Source: Liolophura sinensis
Taxonomy: Eukaryota; Mollusca; Polyplacophora; Chitonida; Chitonidae
Reading direction: 5' to 3'
NCBI RefSeq assembly: GCF_032854445.1
Contig: NC_088304.1
Coordinates: 13,777,704-13,841,703, forward strand
Length of the DNA: 64,000 nucleotides
Shown: positions 12,069-25,130 of the stretch, piece after piece
Position numbering within the stretch: the stretch's first letter is position 1
Layout: every line of letters begins with the position of its first letter
Notes under the pieces: generated by a model
Told to the model about the DNA's origin: nothing
Seen by the model: the letters and a program-made list of their open reading frames with translations, nothing else
The model's database searches: none
Position numbers and translations under genes: made by a program

Positions 12069-14267
12069 GAGCAGTAAAAAAAAAAAATTTTATGTCTTTT
12101 AAATACACACTCCAAAAGAACTGCAGCAAATATGAATACATGATCTCTTTCAAGTCAAGGGCCGCTTGTCCCCTGTCAGTGTTAATTCAGAAACCAGAGC
12201 CAGGGAGATTTCACTCAAATGGCAGCTGTCACTGTCTGATAAGGGATTATGATGAAAAGATATGATACTATATGAAAGCTCTATGGTAATTCATGCTTTA
12301 ATATTATGGCAACGCTAAAATTTTGTCCACTAAAACTTTTCTTCACGTAAAAAGCTGGAGCCAGAAGAATGTGTAATAAGCAATTATCTATTTTGGTGAG
12401 AAATTTATGGCTATGGCAACGCACATTGTGATGCACTAAGCACAAAATCTTTCAAATTTAGCAAAAGATAAAAAGATCAAAGAGCTACAGAAACAGTATG
12501 AAACTGTGATTTGGTTACGTGTGTCAGCTGTATAGATCTTTTCTTAGTATGAAAATATTTTTCCTCCTTCATAACCCTCATAACAGCGACACAGATTTAA
12601 TGACCTGTAATAATTTTGTCACCTATTAAATATAGGATTTAACCAATTAGCCCAATACAATAAAAAAAAAATACCCGACTAGCTTCTCCCAGAAATGATG
12701 GCAAGCAAATTGCATGGCAGCATTTTAACAGCTCCGAAAGAGCTGGAAGTGCCATAAATAAATTATCCCCCACCTGGAAGATTTCAAAATTCCGACAAGA
12801 CAGGCATAAAGTGTTTTGCATCGCAGTGGAGACTGCAAGTAAATAAAAGAGAACCACGATAATTTTGCCTGTGACATTTTTGACAGGGCTTCTGCAACTG
12901 ATGGCTCTTTGTACAAGGAGATGTGATGAAGTGATCTCTTAGCGTTCTGAAGAGATGCAATCGCCCACGTCCCTGGCAGTTATCAACAGCCTTTAACGAA
13001 CATTTCTGCGAAAACATTCTCCAGGAGGCTGGAGCGGAAATGCTTTTTCAAGCCTTTGAAAGTTCGATAAATTCTGCCTGGTGAGATTCAATCATCTTTT
13101 TTTTTTTTTTTCTTTTCCACGCCATACCTAATTTCTTTAAAATTATTCCTTGCTACAAAAAAAAAGAAAAAAAAAGGCAGCTTCTGACGTGCACATGTTC
13201 AATGCATCAAACATGCCATCTCTCGTGACTAACTGAAGATCAGCTTTCAGCTTATAATTACAAGACAACACATTAGCTAAAAAATAAATTATTTCTAACT
13301 ACAGAATTCCTATTTTCTAATTTTTTTCCCTATTTTAAATACAAGACAGACCGCAAATACTGGACTTTCCACATTTTCAAGAACTGCAAATAGGTTGCAA
13401 AAATATGCAACTAATAAACATTTATTTTTCAAAAAATTTGGAAAAGTGTTCCACTGACAAGTTAAAACATCAATGTACAGAATAAGATAAAAAAAATGTA
13501 CATTTACAGCGTATCTACTACTAAAAATACTTTTCGTCCTCAAAGCCCTCAATACTGAACATAGTAAAGTTTAAAAATTCTTTGTGAGCTAAACACAGGG
13601 ATGGAGACAGGGACTGATGTGATTATGGAACCAAAATTGAACCCTCCACAGCCATCACTGTTGGCATGAAACATTTCCTTCACCTTAGATTCAAATTCAG
13701 ATAAAAAAAAAGTTGCAGGTTAATTTGAATTTCATCATAAATGATTATGAAAAAACAGAAGATAAGTATAGCGGAATTGTACAACGAACAGGTCATTGAC
13801 TGACTGATAGCAATGCTTTCAAATTATCTCTAGCCAATACTGGGGCGCTCAGTAAAAATAGCTCTGTCAAGTCTGCAATTTTCAGCATCTGAGATCTGGA
13901 AGCTGGAGGATTTAATCTCTACGGTCACTTTCCTTAAAAATTCACCAAAAAGGATATCATTTGTTCCTTTTCTATAATCTGGCAGAATAAAGTGACGAAA
14001 AGCGAAAAATATTGGGCTGGCATCTTTATTACCAGCTGAACATCAACACCGTGATCAGTGAAATCAATGATGCCAAACACAAGTATGTTTCAACCAAAGT
14101 ATGTCTTGGATTAATTTGAACTGTGGTGTATTCCAAATTGAACTATGACATGGAAACCAAAATCCTACGAATCAATCATGCAATGCTGTTCCTGCTCTTA
14201 AGCATGAACTAAGGCACAGCAAAAACTGGTGCTGAAATAATACAGTCTGATGCCAGGCCTACCCAGC

Positions 14268-14465
14268 CAATTCTTCAACCATTTCAACCACCTCTGCAAC
14301 CAATATTTTTGAAACATTTTGAGAGAACGATGGTGTGCGGAGAACTAATTTGTAAAGTTTTATTCAGTGTGCATCTTTAGTCAGCAACAAAATATAGATT
14401 TTGGCATCATCTTTATAATAATTGTATGCATAAATTTCACTGAAAAAAAGCGCTTTAATTGAAAG
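14268..14465. mobile_element. Dispersed element, second MITE-like family
   Basis: Shares CAATATTTTTGAAACATTTT-GAGAGAAC and the GCATAAATTTCACTGAAAAA end with 53885-54112. Both are divergent. Confidence 0.55.
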
Positions 14466-14548
14466 GTCAAAAAAGGTCAAAAAAGGCCAAAGAGTTACAA
14501 TAATGGAGTCTATCTTGCTGGGATACTGTCAGCAGTGCATCAGGCGCC

Positions 14549-14912
14549 CGTTCATCTACATCCTAAGGTGATTGTTCATCTACATCCTAAGGTGACTGTT
14601 CATCTACATCCTAAGGCGATTGTTCATCTACATCCTAAGGTGATTGTTCATGTACATCCTAACTACACTGCATCAGGCGACTGTTCATCTACATCATAAG
14701 ATGATTGTTCGTCTACATCCTAAGGTGATTGTTCATCTACATCCTAACTGCAGTGCATTAGGTGACTGTTCATCTACATCCTAAGGTGACTGTTCATCTA
14801 CATCCTAAGGTGACTGTTCATCTACATCCTAAGGCAACTGTTTATCTACATTCTGAGGCAACTGTTCATCTTTATCCTAAGGCAGTTGTCCATCTACATC
14901 CCAAGGCAATAC
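14549..14912. repeat. 24-bp tandem array
   Basis: About fifteen imperfect copies of GTTCATCTACATCCTAAGGT + GATT. The translated frame is a trivial eight-residue repeat (TVHLHPKV) and is not taken as a gene. Confidence 0.93.
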
Positions 14913-15454
14913 TTCTGGGGGACTTTGTTAAAGCAACATCTTCTTCCTGAACAAGCCTGACTGAATCGGGTATACGTGCGACTGTGCGTCTGAGTGGGTG
15001 CGACACTAGTGCATGTCATTAGTCATTGAACTGACACCTGGCGGTCAGCTGAAGTAACAGAACTGACCAGCCCTTTTTAAATGATTTATTAATAATATCT
15101 TTCGATTTTCTATATTGACATTTCAAGGGGAGATTTCCAAGACAAACAAGAGAGAGTTTTGAGTTTTCTATGCGCAGAGATCAACTTATCTTATGTAGAT
15201 CTCTTGTAAATCGTAAAACAGTGTATACAGCATACACAGAGGGTCAGTATTTCTCCATAAAACTACAAGCGTACATATTTCTGTTTCCAGCACATTTGTC
15301 TTTGTCTTTGAAACACCCTATTCTGAGGAAATCATTTAACCTGGAAGTGATATGGAAAATGGGAGAAAAATTGGCAGCGAGACTCTGGTTTCTACAAAAT
15401 CTATGGTTAAGCGTTATTCACACATTTGAAAGGGGATGACTTTGTAAATCAACA

Positions 15455-15686
15455 GGGGGCCTCCGTGGCTCAGTTGGTTAGCATGCTAGTGCAGCGCAAT
15501 GACCCAGGAGTCTCTCACCAATGCGGTCGCTGTGAGTTCAAGTCCAGCTCATGCTGGCTTCCTCTACGGCCGTACATGGGAAGATCTGTCAGCAACCTGC
15601 AGATGGTCGTGGGTTTCCCCCGTGCTCTGTCCGGTTTTCACCCACCATAATGCAGACCGCCGTGGTATAAGTGAAATATTCTTGAT
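15455..15686 (+). mobile_element. tRNA-SINE with intact head, tail lost
   Basis: GGGGGCCTCCGTGGCTCAGT through AAGTGAAATATTCTTGA, then abruptly unique sequence: the terminal 30 bp and A-rich tail are missing, probably deleted. Confidence 0.88.
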
Positions 15687-16644
15687 CAGCATCATTCGTC
15701 AACGTTCCGAATTGATTAATATTCACGCAGGCGCAGTGTTTTGTCCTTCAAAAACCTGTATATTCCACTTCTTTAATAACATATACATCAGATGAAAGAT
15801 TATTTAAGAGCCATAGATAATAGTTCGATTAATTTGTGTCAAATTTTTCAAAGGGAATAACAGCACCACTAGCACACTTGCAGCAGGCTACTAGCAGGCT
15901 ACAAGCATTCCAATCTTTACTGACTGAGCCTGTAGAGTAACTGGCTTGGTACGATGATTAGGGATTGCTTGCACTAAGGGATTATAAGCCTATGTTGATC
16001 ACAGCGATCATCCATCACAGTGTTATAACTTATAATCTCTTAAACAAGGTGATTGTAAGCGATCATAATAATACTTTTACGATCAGAAATTACAATCGGC
16101 TCAACCATGTTGTAAATGTTTGCCATCACTTCAAACGTAACATTAAGTACATACAAATAATTGCCTTAGATAAACTGGTAACTAGCAATTTTCGTACCCG
16201 ATTTGTAAACATGTGCACTTTAATCATCTCCAAAAGATTTTTTTTTACCTCATGTTGTTGTGGTTATCTGCTGAATCATTATGACGCAAAACTCTTTTGA
16301 AATGAAGGCAGGAAAAAGTTATTCACTGCTACAGACCACTTTCATATATGTCTGCCCTACAATCTGTTTACAACTGTTTACAACCCCTTTGCACAAGTAG
16401 CGCAACTTCCTTTTTTAACTGATTGTAAAGTCATCTGCATGGTGTTTATACAATTGACTGTATCTATGATCCCTTTGTGCAAGCGGGTCCATACATCTTG
16501 TAGTGTTCCAAAAAACCCTTCCATGGATGAACCTCAGGCAAACCACTGGCAGGTCAGTGACCCATGACACTGTACTGTCGTGTTTGTGTTGTAAACTTTC
16601 AACTAAGAACGTCACATAAGTATAGAAAGCAGTACACTACTCAC

Positions 16645-16761
16645 CAATTCATGCTTGTGTTGCAGGTCTTGTCTCAGCTGCACGATATCATCTTCCAAGC
16701 CACGGTTCAGCTCCTCCAGTCCATGTATTCTTTGTCGACTTTCACGGAGCTCTTCTGACAA
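16645..16761 (-). CDS. RIMBP: RIMBP exon 6, coiled coil, residues 217-255
   Basis: Thirty-nine codons: LSEELRESRQRIHGLEELNR, then GLEDDIVQLRQDLQHKHEL. Classic acceptor ACTTTTCTCTCCTCAG and donor TTG|GTGAGT, both phase 0. Leucines fall at heptad spacing, as in a two-stranded coiled coil. It fits the long helical region before the SH3 module in RIM-binding proteins, but no motif here is diagnostic by itself. The 12.7-kb intron before it is long enough to hide another short exon, so adjacency of residues 216 and 217 is assumed, not shown. Confidence 0.8.
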
Positions 16762-16904
16762 CTGAGGAGAGAAAAGTATACGCTACAACATTTCAGCAAT
16801 AAAAAAATGCAGAAAACTGATAATTAGAATTGCGGAAGCTGAACACAGATGGAGCAAGTCTGAGCAACCATGCATGTAACTGTAGTATATGTAGGCCTAT
16901 GTAT

Positions 16905-16965
16905 ACTTGAGGGTTCACGTCATATTTAGCAATTTTTCAGTCATATGACAAACGAAAACAGCAGT
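16905..16965 (-). mobile_element. Fragment of second SINE family
   Basis: GCAATTTTTCAGTCATATGA matches the GTCATATGACGACGAAAG region of the element at 33391-33742. Confidence 0.5.
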
Positions 16966-17271
16966 ATAATTAAAGGATTAATTAACGCATGTATTATAAA
17001 TACATGTATACAAGGAAGAGGTTTAGAATGATATTAAACATGTTAAATGCCAGTACATTGTCATTTATGTTGATTTAGACTCTGGACTAGGCAGTATTTT
17101 TTCATTACCTGCGTAACATCAATGCTTATTTACCATAACAGGAAGTCCTAACACGATGGCACGTTTTGAAATGCATAACCTGTAATTAATCTAATCCTAT
17201 TTAAAGCCATAGGATGAAATTTAAATGTAATCAGACAAATTTGACAACATGATCCTGATTGCAGAGCAATT

Positions 17272-17533
17272 AAAATTTATTTATTTATTATTTATTTGAT
17301 GGGTGTTTAAAGCCATACTCATGACTATTTCACTTGTACAACACTTTGAGGGTAACATTATGGTGGGAGGAAATCAAGCAGAACCTGGTGGAAATCCACA
17401 AACATGTGCAGGTTGCTAGCAGTCTTTCACCCGTTCGGCTGGAGAAAAAGCCAGCTTCAGCTGGACTTGAACTCACAGCGACTGCATTGGTGAGTGATTC
17501 ATTGCACGCTAACCACCTTGACCATGAAGGCTC
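17272..17533 (-). mobile_element. tRNA-SINE, old full-length copy
   Basis: Diverged from head to tail (TTGATGGGTGTTTAAAGCCA, GCTGGACTTGAACTCACAGC). The next copy inserted just to its right. Confidence 0.85.
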
Positions 17534-17557
17534 CCAGCAATTAAGAAGTAACAAATG

Positions 17558-17822
17558 ATTTATTTATTTGATTGGCGTTTTACGCTGTACTCAAGAATAT
17601 TTCACTTACACGACGGCGGCCAGCATTATGGTGGGAGGAAACCGGGCAGAGCCCGGGGGAAACCCACAACCATCTGCAGGTTGCCGGCAAGACCTTCCCA
17701 CGTACGGCCTGAGAGGAAGCCAGCATGAGCTGGACTTGAACTCACAGCAACCGCATTGGTGAGAGGCTCCTGGGTCATTACGCTGCGCTAGCACGCTAAC
17801 GGACTGACCCACGGAGGCCCCC
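17558..17822 (-). mobile_element. tRNA-SINE, young full-length copy
   Basis: Close to consensus throughout. Target duplication AGTAACAAATG/AGTAACAATTG at 17547-17557 and 17823-17833. Confidence 0.95.
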
Positions 17823-19689
17823 AGTAACAATTGAGAATAAGCAATGACAATACATAAACATCACATGCATTTGTTTATGTTTGCACTGTTAATTAAGGAA
17901 GTATAATATACTACTGCATTTTTTTTTAAAAAAAAAAACAAAATGTTTGATTAATCATTAGGGGAATCATCTGACATGAAACAATTACTAGTAGTGCTTA
18001 TTTTACATCACATGATACACTGATGAAACAGCAGCAAAATTTTCCTGTATCAATATAATCTAAGGCATGTGTTTTCAATTGTGTCATATGTGCAATAATT
18101 GCAACCTTAACTGTGACAAGTCATGGCATGCCGTGGTAAACAAACATGTTGTTTGACTTCCGACAAAGTTTTGCACGATCTGTGAAATATTGCCAAAAAG
18201 ACATGCAGGTAAAGAGATTCTGGCCCCCTCACTTTACCCTGGATCTCTATGGATGGGCCATGGTTCCATCATCTAATTACTATTAGTTGGTCTACATTAA
18301 TGTTTATTTACAAATTACACCTTTCAACATAAAAAAAAAATAAAAAAAAATGCATCAGGTACAACGAAGACACATACAAAAAGAAGGGTGGATAATTTAT
18401 CTTGTCATATCGGATCATAACAGGCAATAAGCTGATATACTGAGAGTGAAGTAACAGGCTTTCTCGCAATAAATTAAGCGTACTCGCAAATTCTGCGGAA
18501 GTCAAATACCACTCATTACCCTAATGCTTCTAATTTTTGCAACACCTGTTCTACTCTTTTTTACAATAGAATACACATGTAATTGTAGCCGGAATATTGA
18601 GTTTCTTTTTTCTTACATGGTTTGACCAAATTCTGGTGAACAACATACTTATATCTTTACTTTTACAAAAATCTGGTAAAATCAGAAATATAATATTCTA
18701 CTTTCAATGTCTACTACTAATGTCTGTCCAAGAAATTACAAGAATAGAGATTAGTTCAAACAGATCAAGACAAGTTTAAAATCACTCACTCTCACACACT
18801 CTCTGGGTGCAATTTCTACGCTCGGAGGAGAGTACACTGGCATTTAGTGTATGCAACACATTTTAAATCCGGTGTCATCCAATCAAACTGCTGGCGGGAC
18901 TAATGTTCTCTCATGAATGTAATGTGCTGAGGCATGTATGCCATCACTAAGCTTACGGCCGTGATTTGTCACAGCCTCATCGGGATATTGCCTAATATTA
19001 CGTAGCTAATCAGAACCCAAGGTCAGTGCTTGCTGGAGAATTGCTTGAAGTGATCGTGAGAGTAGGGTCCCCATACAGAGAAGATGCTTGGTTCAATGTG
19101 TACACCCAGTACAGACCGCTGTCTATACAATCATGCTACAGCTCAATACCCTGGTACAGACATCTGGGATCTTTCATGCCATGCCGGTATGGTTTTGAAA
19201 AAATAGAAAATTTTTTATTTGAAGATGCAAAATGTGAAAGTACTGTATTGAAATGATCTTAAATTTTGTCCATGATTAAGTCATCTTAGAAAGGTGTTCT
19301 GAGCTTTCTGAAGATCATACATGTAGAATGGCATCCTTCTGGAAAAAGGTAAATTTCAGCACCAAAAGTCAAATTCAATGACTCCTATTTGCTGATAAAA
19401 ATGAACATATTAGGGAATTTTTTGTGTTAAATAGAGCACATACCTTTCAATCAAGTTCTCTTTTGGTGTATTTGATGGATTATTGCACATTACAATGCAA
19501 AAAATGTAGGTGTAATATAATAAAAAAAAATACAAGGGTACATCCTATTTAAGTGGTTCTACTTCGGAGAATTTTTGCATGAAAGTTTCGGGTAGTCAGA
19601 ACCCTGGGTGTACACCAAGCCTGTACTGGATCATCGTTTCAGAATCTAGCCGTACAATAAGTACCGGTAATTACACTTCAGACCTACAA

Positions 19690-20335
19690 TTAAGCAGCTA
19701 CACTGGCAGTCAGAAAGAGAGGCGTGAAAGAAAAAACCACCGTACAAACTGGACTGACGGAATAATGAAGACAGGCACAAGGTCAACTGGAGAGACAGAC
19801 ATGCAAGCAGGATGACAGATACATAGTCTGAGACAGATGGACCTGAGGTGGACACAGATTAAATTGTTGGATGGCTGGACACCTACAATTGGTCAAACAG
19901 ACGGACAGACACATGTGCATGGAGGGTCAATAGATAGAAACAAAATGGATGGACAGTTAAATGAAAGGCCAAAAAAGAAAAAATGGACAAAGTGAACAGT
20001 CAAATGAAAAGTGAAACATACGAAATGGGTGAATGGGGATCGAGATGGAGAGTCAAATGAAAGGTGAAACATAAGAAGCTGACAAATGGTGATTCAAAAT
20101 AGGAGAGTCAAATGAAAGGTGAAACAGACGAATGGTGATTGAGATGGAGTCAAACGGACTGTCAGACAGAAACATGCAGACAGATGATCAAACAGACAGA
20201 AAGAGAGGGATGGTCATTTGGATGGTCAATTGGATGTCATTTGGACGGTAAATTGGATGGTCATTTGGACGGTAAATTAGATGGTCAAGAACACAAAAAC
20301 AGAAGGGTTGTCAAATGGACTTGTCGTCAAATGAT
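19690..20335. repeat. Imperfect GACAGA/GTCAAATGAAAGG-rich tandem zone
   Basis: Loose repeats with GAGAGTCAAATGAAAGGTGA (twice, about 55 bp apart near 20.05-20.12 kb) and TGGATGGTCATTTGGACGGT-type units near 20.2 kb. Boundaries are approximate. Confidence 0.65.
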
Positions 20336-23010
20336 TTGACTACCAAGCTAAAAGACCCACTTCTTAAGTTTTCTCTCATCAGAAGATATAATGTAGGGCA
20401 TTTTAGCTCGACAAATTCCTTTGCATTTTCTGAACATTACAAGCAAGCTTGTACATTTTAATCAATGGAAACATTTTCACTGATAATTACGACTATCAAA
20501 TAAGGACATCTACAAGCATGCAGATCACATAAATCATTGTAAGTAACCAGGGTAGCTGGAAGCAAATATAAACAGGGAAACAGCACGGAGGCACTCTTCA
20601 GTCTTCAATAAACACCATATATCACCATGGCCAGCTGCCAAAGAGGCACAAGATCTAGGCATTACAGAAGTGGAATCTTGAATTCCACTTGATACACATC
20701 CACACACATTGCTCGCTCAGTGAATTTGCCCGAAAACGGCGCTCACGAAAACACAAAACAACTTACAAATTATTCAACATCAATGATGATGTTGTGTACA
20801 TGTGTACATTTAAATCAACATTGCCAAGCTTTCATTAAAACCAGATGTCTATAAATGATTACACAAAATGCGATGTATTGCCGTTATTTTATCGTTTATC
20901 CAAAAGGATGTACTGATGGCTGTCTCCACAGGCATATGAATATTCTGTAATAGTATGACGGATAAAAAAAAAAACCAATCGTGACTTGCAGACTCCAGCA
21001 ATGACAGGTACAGCACTGATATCACATGCAATACAAACACTAAACGCTTCGTCATCAGATAACAATTCATTTTCCCTGTGTCTCACTTTACATACTTTCC
21101 CGATCAAAAAGCATTGGAAGCCATCCAGATCTATTTATATTTGCAACGTAATTCCATGATTAGTTTCAAATGGTCTGTATCTAGTAACAATTCCAAGGTA
21201 CAAGGCTACTGGCATGACAGATATACAGTGTATCGTGTTTATCGGCTTGATCAATGATAATAATCCTGACAAAATGGCAAAGAAATATTATCTGGGAAAT
21301 TTCAGTTTCCAGGTTTAGGTGCCATTTGACATTTATCAATGTAGCACAGAAGAAAAAAAAAGACATATGTGAGAAACGAAAACAGCCAAATATATTGGAC
21401 AAATATACATATATACAGGTTATGAATGCAAAAGTAGGTTTATACATAAATCTTCTTCGAAAGGAGTATCCACAATCCTGGGTTTACTTTTTAAAACAAG
21501 AGTTTATTACCACTAAAACCTCACTTTAAAACCATCTCAAGAATGTGTTTGCAAACTTTTTTTCTCACTGGCTTGCATTTAGAGTCCATAAATTAGTTAT
21601 CAGTTAATTTTCTTTGCATTATTCAAGACTATCTACAGAGAATTGTTTTTCTGTTGAAGGACAAGCTCCAACCATGTATCCACTGGCTATAGATGCATGT
21701 AGTCAAACGTCTTCATAAAGTTATAAATTCACAATGATATTGTTCCTGCATGTATATGTATATTTGCATAATGCACTTATTTATTGATTCAATGTTTTTT
21801 TACTTGGTGAAAAAACGTACAGCTGTACGTTCATCGGACAAAAATTTCATCTTAAACACAGCTGTCTCAAAATACTTAAACTGTCATCTTAAACTGTTCT
21901 ATAAACGCACTGGAAATTCTAACCAGATCTGATAAACTCAATTATCCTTTGAAGTTTATTAAAAGCTTCATTAAACCCTGTGGCTAAGTCATGAAAATTC
22001 CTCTTAAATCATAGGTGCATCATGAAGTAGAACAGACAAAATTATATCCAATTCCTGATAATTCTAAACAACGAATATTAGTCACCCACATAATTTAGGA
22101 CAGAGCAAACGGTATCAGAGCACATTAAGCAACTGTGTCCCATTACCATTTACATTAGGCACTTTCTACATGTCAATAACATACCTCCCCCCCCCCCCCC
22201 CGGGGTGAAGCGGCAAAAAACAAATTTTTACATAATGAAAGATTTTTTTCCAGAACACGTCGTTTTCCATTGATCTACAAACCGCTTTCGCATCCAGCAA
22301 CCAGACTTACATGTACATACATCACAACATAGCATGTGTCACGATACATAAATATGGCGATATACGTCCAATGTAACTAAATCTTTATAAAGGTAACACA
22401 GGATTACACAATTACACAATTCAGTTGGACTGAAACAACGGTACTGTATATATACTCTATATCTTTTCGACCATTAGAGCACTTTTTCTAGTGGAATTTA
22501 TGCATACAATTAGCATGAAAATGATGCCAGAAATGAACTCTCCATGTCACTAAACATGCAAGTTTCATAAAATTGTGCAGATTATTTCTCCACACCCCAT
22601 AGTTCTCTTGAAATGTTTCAAAATATTGTTCTCTGTGTGGCTGGAAAGGTACAAGAATTAGGGTAGTTTAAATCATGGCTACTTGTGTATGTTTTAAAAC
22701 AAATGAAAGTACTGACTTTATCATTAGGTTTTAGCACTTGCACATTAACCAAAAACCTGATGAGTGAAGACAGCACTGTAACCGATGAAAACTTGTTCTG
22801 AAATCTAGCTGTGACGAAACTAAACACAACTGTTTCATACGCGCTTTTCATTTTCGGGGTCAGAAAAATCTTGGCCTTGCCAGAATCTAAACGAATTTGA
22901 CAATAAAGTCAAAAACCACAGCATAAAATTTATCACATTTTTCATAATATCCATTACAATCAACCTAAGTTCATACAATGATATTTACAGTACCTACGTG
23001 ATAAGGTACA

Positions 23011-23492
23011 TGGTTTGGACACATTATGGAGTGGTTTGGACACATCATGGAGTGGTTTGACACATCATAGAGCATGCTTTGGGCACATCATAGAGTGGTT
23101 TGGACACATCATGGAGTGGTTTGGACACCTCATGGAATAGTTAGGACACATCACAGACAGCATGCTTTTGACACATCATGGAGTGGTTTGAACACATCAT
23201 GGAGTGGTTTGGACACATCATGGAGTGGTTAGGACACATCATGGAGAGCATGCTTTGGACACATCATAGAGTGGTTTGGAAACATCATAGAGTGGTTTGG
23301 ACACATCACAGGGAGCATGCTTTTGACACATCATGAAGCGGTTAGGACACATCATGGAGTGGTTAGGACACATGAAGCGGTTTGGACGCATCATGGAGTG
23401 GTTTGAACACATCATGGAGTTATTTGGACACACCATCGAGAGCATGCTTTGGACACATCATGAAGTGGTTAGGACACATCATGGAGTGGTTC
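23011..23492. repeat. 21-bp tandem array with AGAGCATGC spacers
   Basis: About 21 copies of TTTGGACACATCATGGAGTG + G. Every few units, an AGCATGC insert interrupts the array, suggesting a higher-order period. Confidence 0.93.
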
Positions 23493-23939
23493 ATGGAGAA
23501 CAAAGCACTTACCACCTCAGCATAACATAAAGGCTTTGGTAAGGTAACACCAATTTTGTGTTTTGTTTTATTGGCAAGCCGAAACAAAAAATCCAAAAAT
23601 GGAATAAAAATACAACGGAAAGTTCACCTTTTTTAATTTGTCTTGGTCTTTGCATTTTTATGATTTTTTCCTGTTTTTCAAGGCTTTCTGATTATGTAAG
23701 TATGTCATCAAACAGGAAAAAAATTGTCACGATAGTCTACTTTCAAGTGCCATTTTTATACCCAACTTCAACCCTGAAAACAATTTATTTTCACTGTAAT
23801 TAAAACTTCCATCGACTAAATGCAGTAACTCGGAACTGAACCACGATATATATATGATATATAAGAATGTGTATACATATTTATCTAGCATTCCTTCGAT
23901 ATGTATCATGGAACGGCTAGTACACCATTCCACAAAGGC

Positions 23940-24760
23940 CACAGTATACAGGAAGCAATCGGATCCCAATAGCTAGGCAAATGGTTTTAGTGGAGAGGGA
24001 AGCCCTACATGGCCCGAGGCCTTCTAGACGACATCACAGATGTCTCGATTGACAGATTGAGAAGATGTATGTCCTAAAGGGTTACCTCAGACAGACATGA
24101 CCGGCATCACTGGATGGTAGGTGATCAGCGTACAACTGTATAACGGTATCCTTCCAGGGAATTCCAATCTTCATCGCATCAAAGCAATGCTGGCCTAACT
24201 AAGCCATAATTTGGGTAGCCACGGCAACTCTGTTGGGTTTCTGTAGTACGATTTAGAAGCTTTGGTTGATGTTATCAGACTCCCGGTTTTCCAATATGTA
24301 CAGTGTACCAACTACTCCTGGACTGAGTATGGCAAATACAACATTCAAGACTGACTGGTATTTTCTATCGTCGACCGGCTTGGGTCTATTGTAAAGGATA
24401 AAGGCTGCACGTTCCAAGCGCTATACGTACGCCGCGCTTTCATGCCTGGCATCGGCGCTAACTCGCGGTTTCAGACCGGTTCCTGAGAGTGACGAGCCGC
24501 TATCACAGAACGCTCCAGCGTTCCGTCTTTCCAATCAATATTCAGCCGTTTCTACCCGAGATGCCATCAATATACCAGCCTGATTCAATGTTAATGACAT
24601 ATACACAGACAATGTGCACTGTAAGATGGCAGACTTCACCGAGGCTCTCTACCAGGGGGGACCTCACCTCGCTTGACTGAACTCTTCTGCTCAATAACCA
24701 TCAGCATTTCAAGGATGCTGAGCAAGGGAGGTTTCAGAGGGTGGGTGGGGGGGGGGGGAG
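23940..24760. other. CpG-richer unique block, function unknown
   Basis: Stands out from its AT-rich surroundings (for example CGTACGCCGCGCTTTCATGC and GGCATCGGCGCTAACTCGCG). On the minus strand 24420-24253 holds a 55-codon open frame with a hydrophobic stretch, VLNVVFAILSPGVVGTLYIL, but no start codon or recognisable family. It could be an intronic promoter, an old gene fragment or chance. Confidence 0.3.
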
Positions 24761-24767
24761 ATGGGAA
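24741..24767 (+). other. G-rich tract with G-quadruplex potential
   Basis: GGGTGGGTGGGG followed by a long G-run and GATGGG. Confidence 0.6.
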
Positions 24768-25077
24768 CACTGACCATATTTTCACGCCAACAGACAATCT
24801 ATGTGCTGAAAAACTTGTCACCGACATGATTATTCGAAAGGTTTCTGCATGCTACTGTATTTCCAACTATGATAGACCCATGTATCTTACAGTAAAAGGT
24901 CTAAAATTCCGCACCAAATTTTGCATTTACAGGGAAATATTTCATTTGGTTACATTTTTCCGGCAGGATATCAACCTACCTTTCAACCAATCTTCATATC
25001 AAATAATGAGCAACTTGGTCATTAATTTACCTTAATCCAAATCAATGGGTGTGGCAGTACCTTTTTATTTCATTTTT

Positions 25078-25130
25078 TTAATACCAAGGTGCTTTATGCC
25101 ATACTCACAAATATTTCACTTGCACAAATA
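25078..25130 (-). mobile_element. tRNA-SINE tail fragment
   Basis: TTTATGCCATACTCACAAAT-ATTTCACTTGCAC resembles the inverted tail consensus; the rest is gone. Confidence 0.6.

Larger units (their letters stand above)
8342..16644 (-). other. Intron between exons 6 and 7
   Basis: 8.3 kb. Holds a 5'-truncated SINE (8938-9122), a higher-order minisatellite (9493-11112), a G-rich tract (11279-11308), a MITE with a templated insertion (11495-11761), a partial SINE (11900-12068), a 24-bp array (14549-14912) and a SINE (15455-15686). 12160-14260 and 15690-16640 show nothing I can assign. 12660-13080 is somewhat GC-richer, without coding signal. Confidence 0.5.

Noticed and set aside
12639-13017. Overlapping open frames on the minus strand in a GC-richer stretch
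   Set aside because: Several frames are open at once, Cys/His-rich but without motif spacing, and no splice sites fit RIMBP.
14762-14950. Open frame of TVHLHPKV repeats
   Set aside because: A 24-bp minisatellite translated; no start context or splice signal of note.
23513-23590. Possible exon before a GAGGTG|GTAAGT donor on the gene strand
   Set aside because: No acceptor, no family similarity, and it borders a minisatellite.
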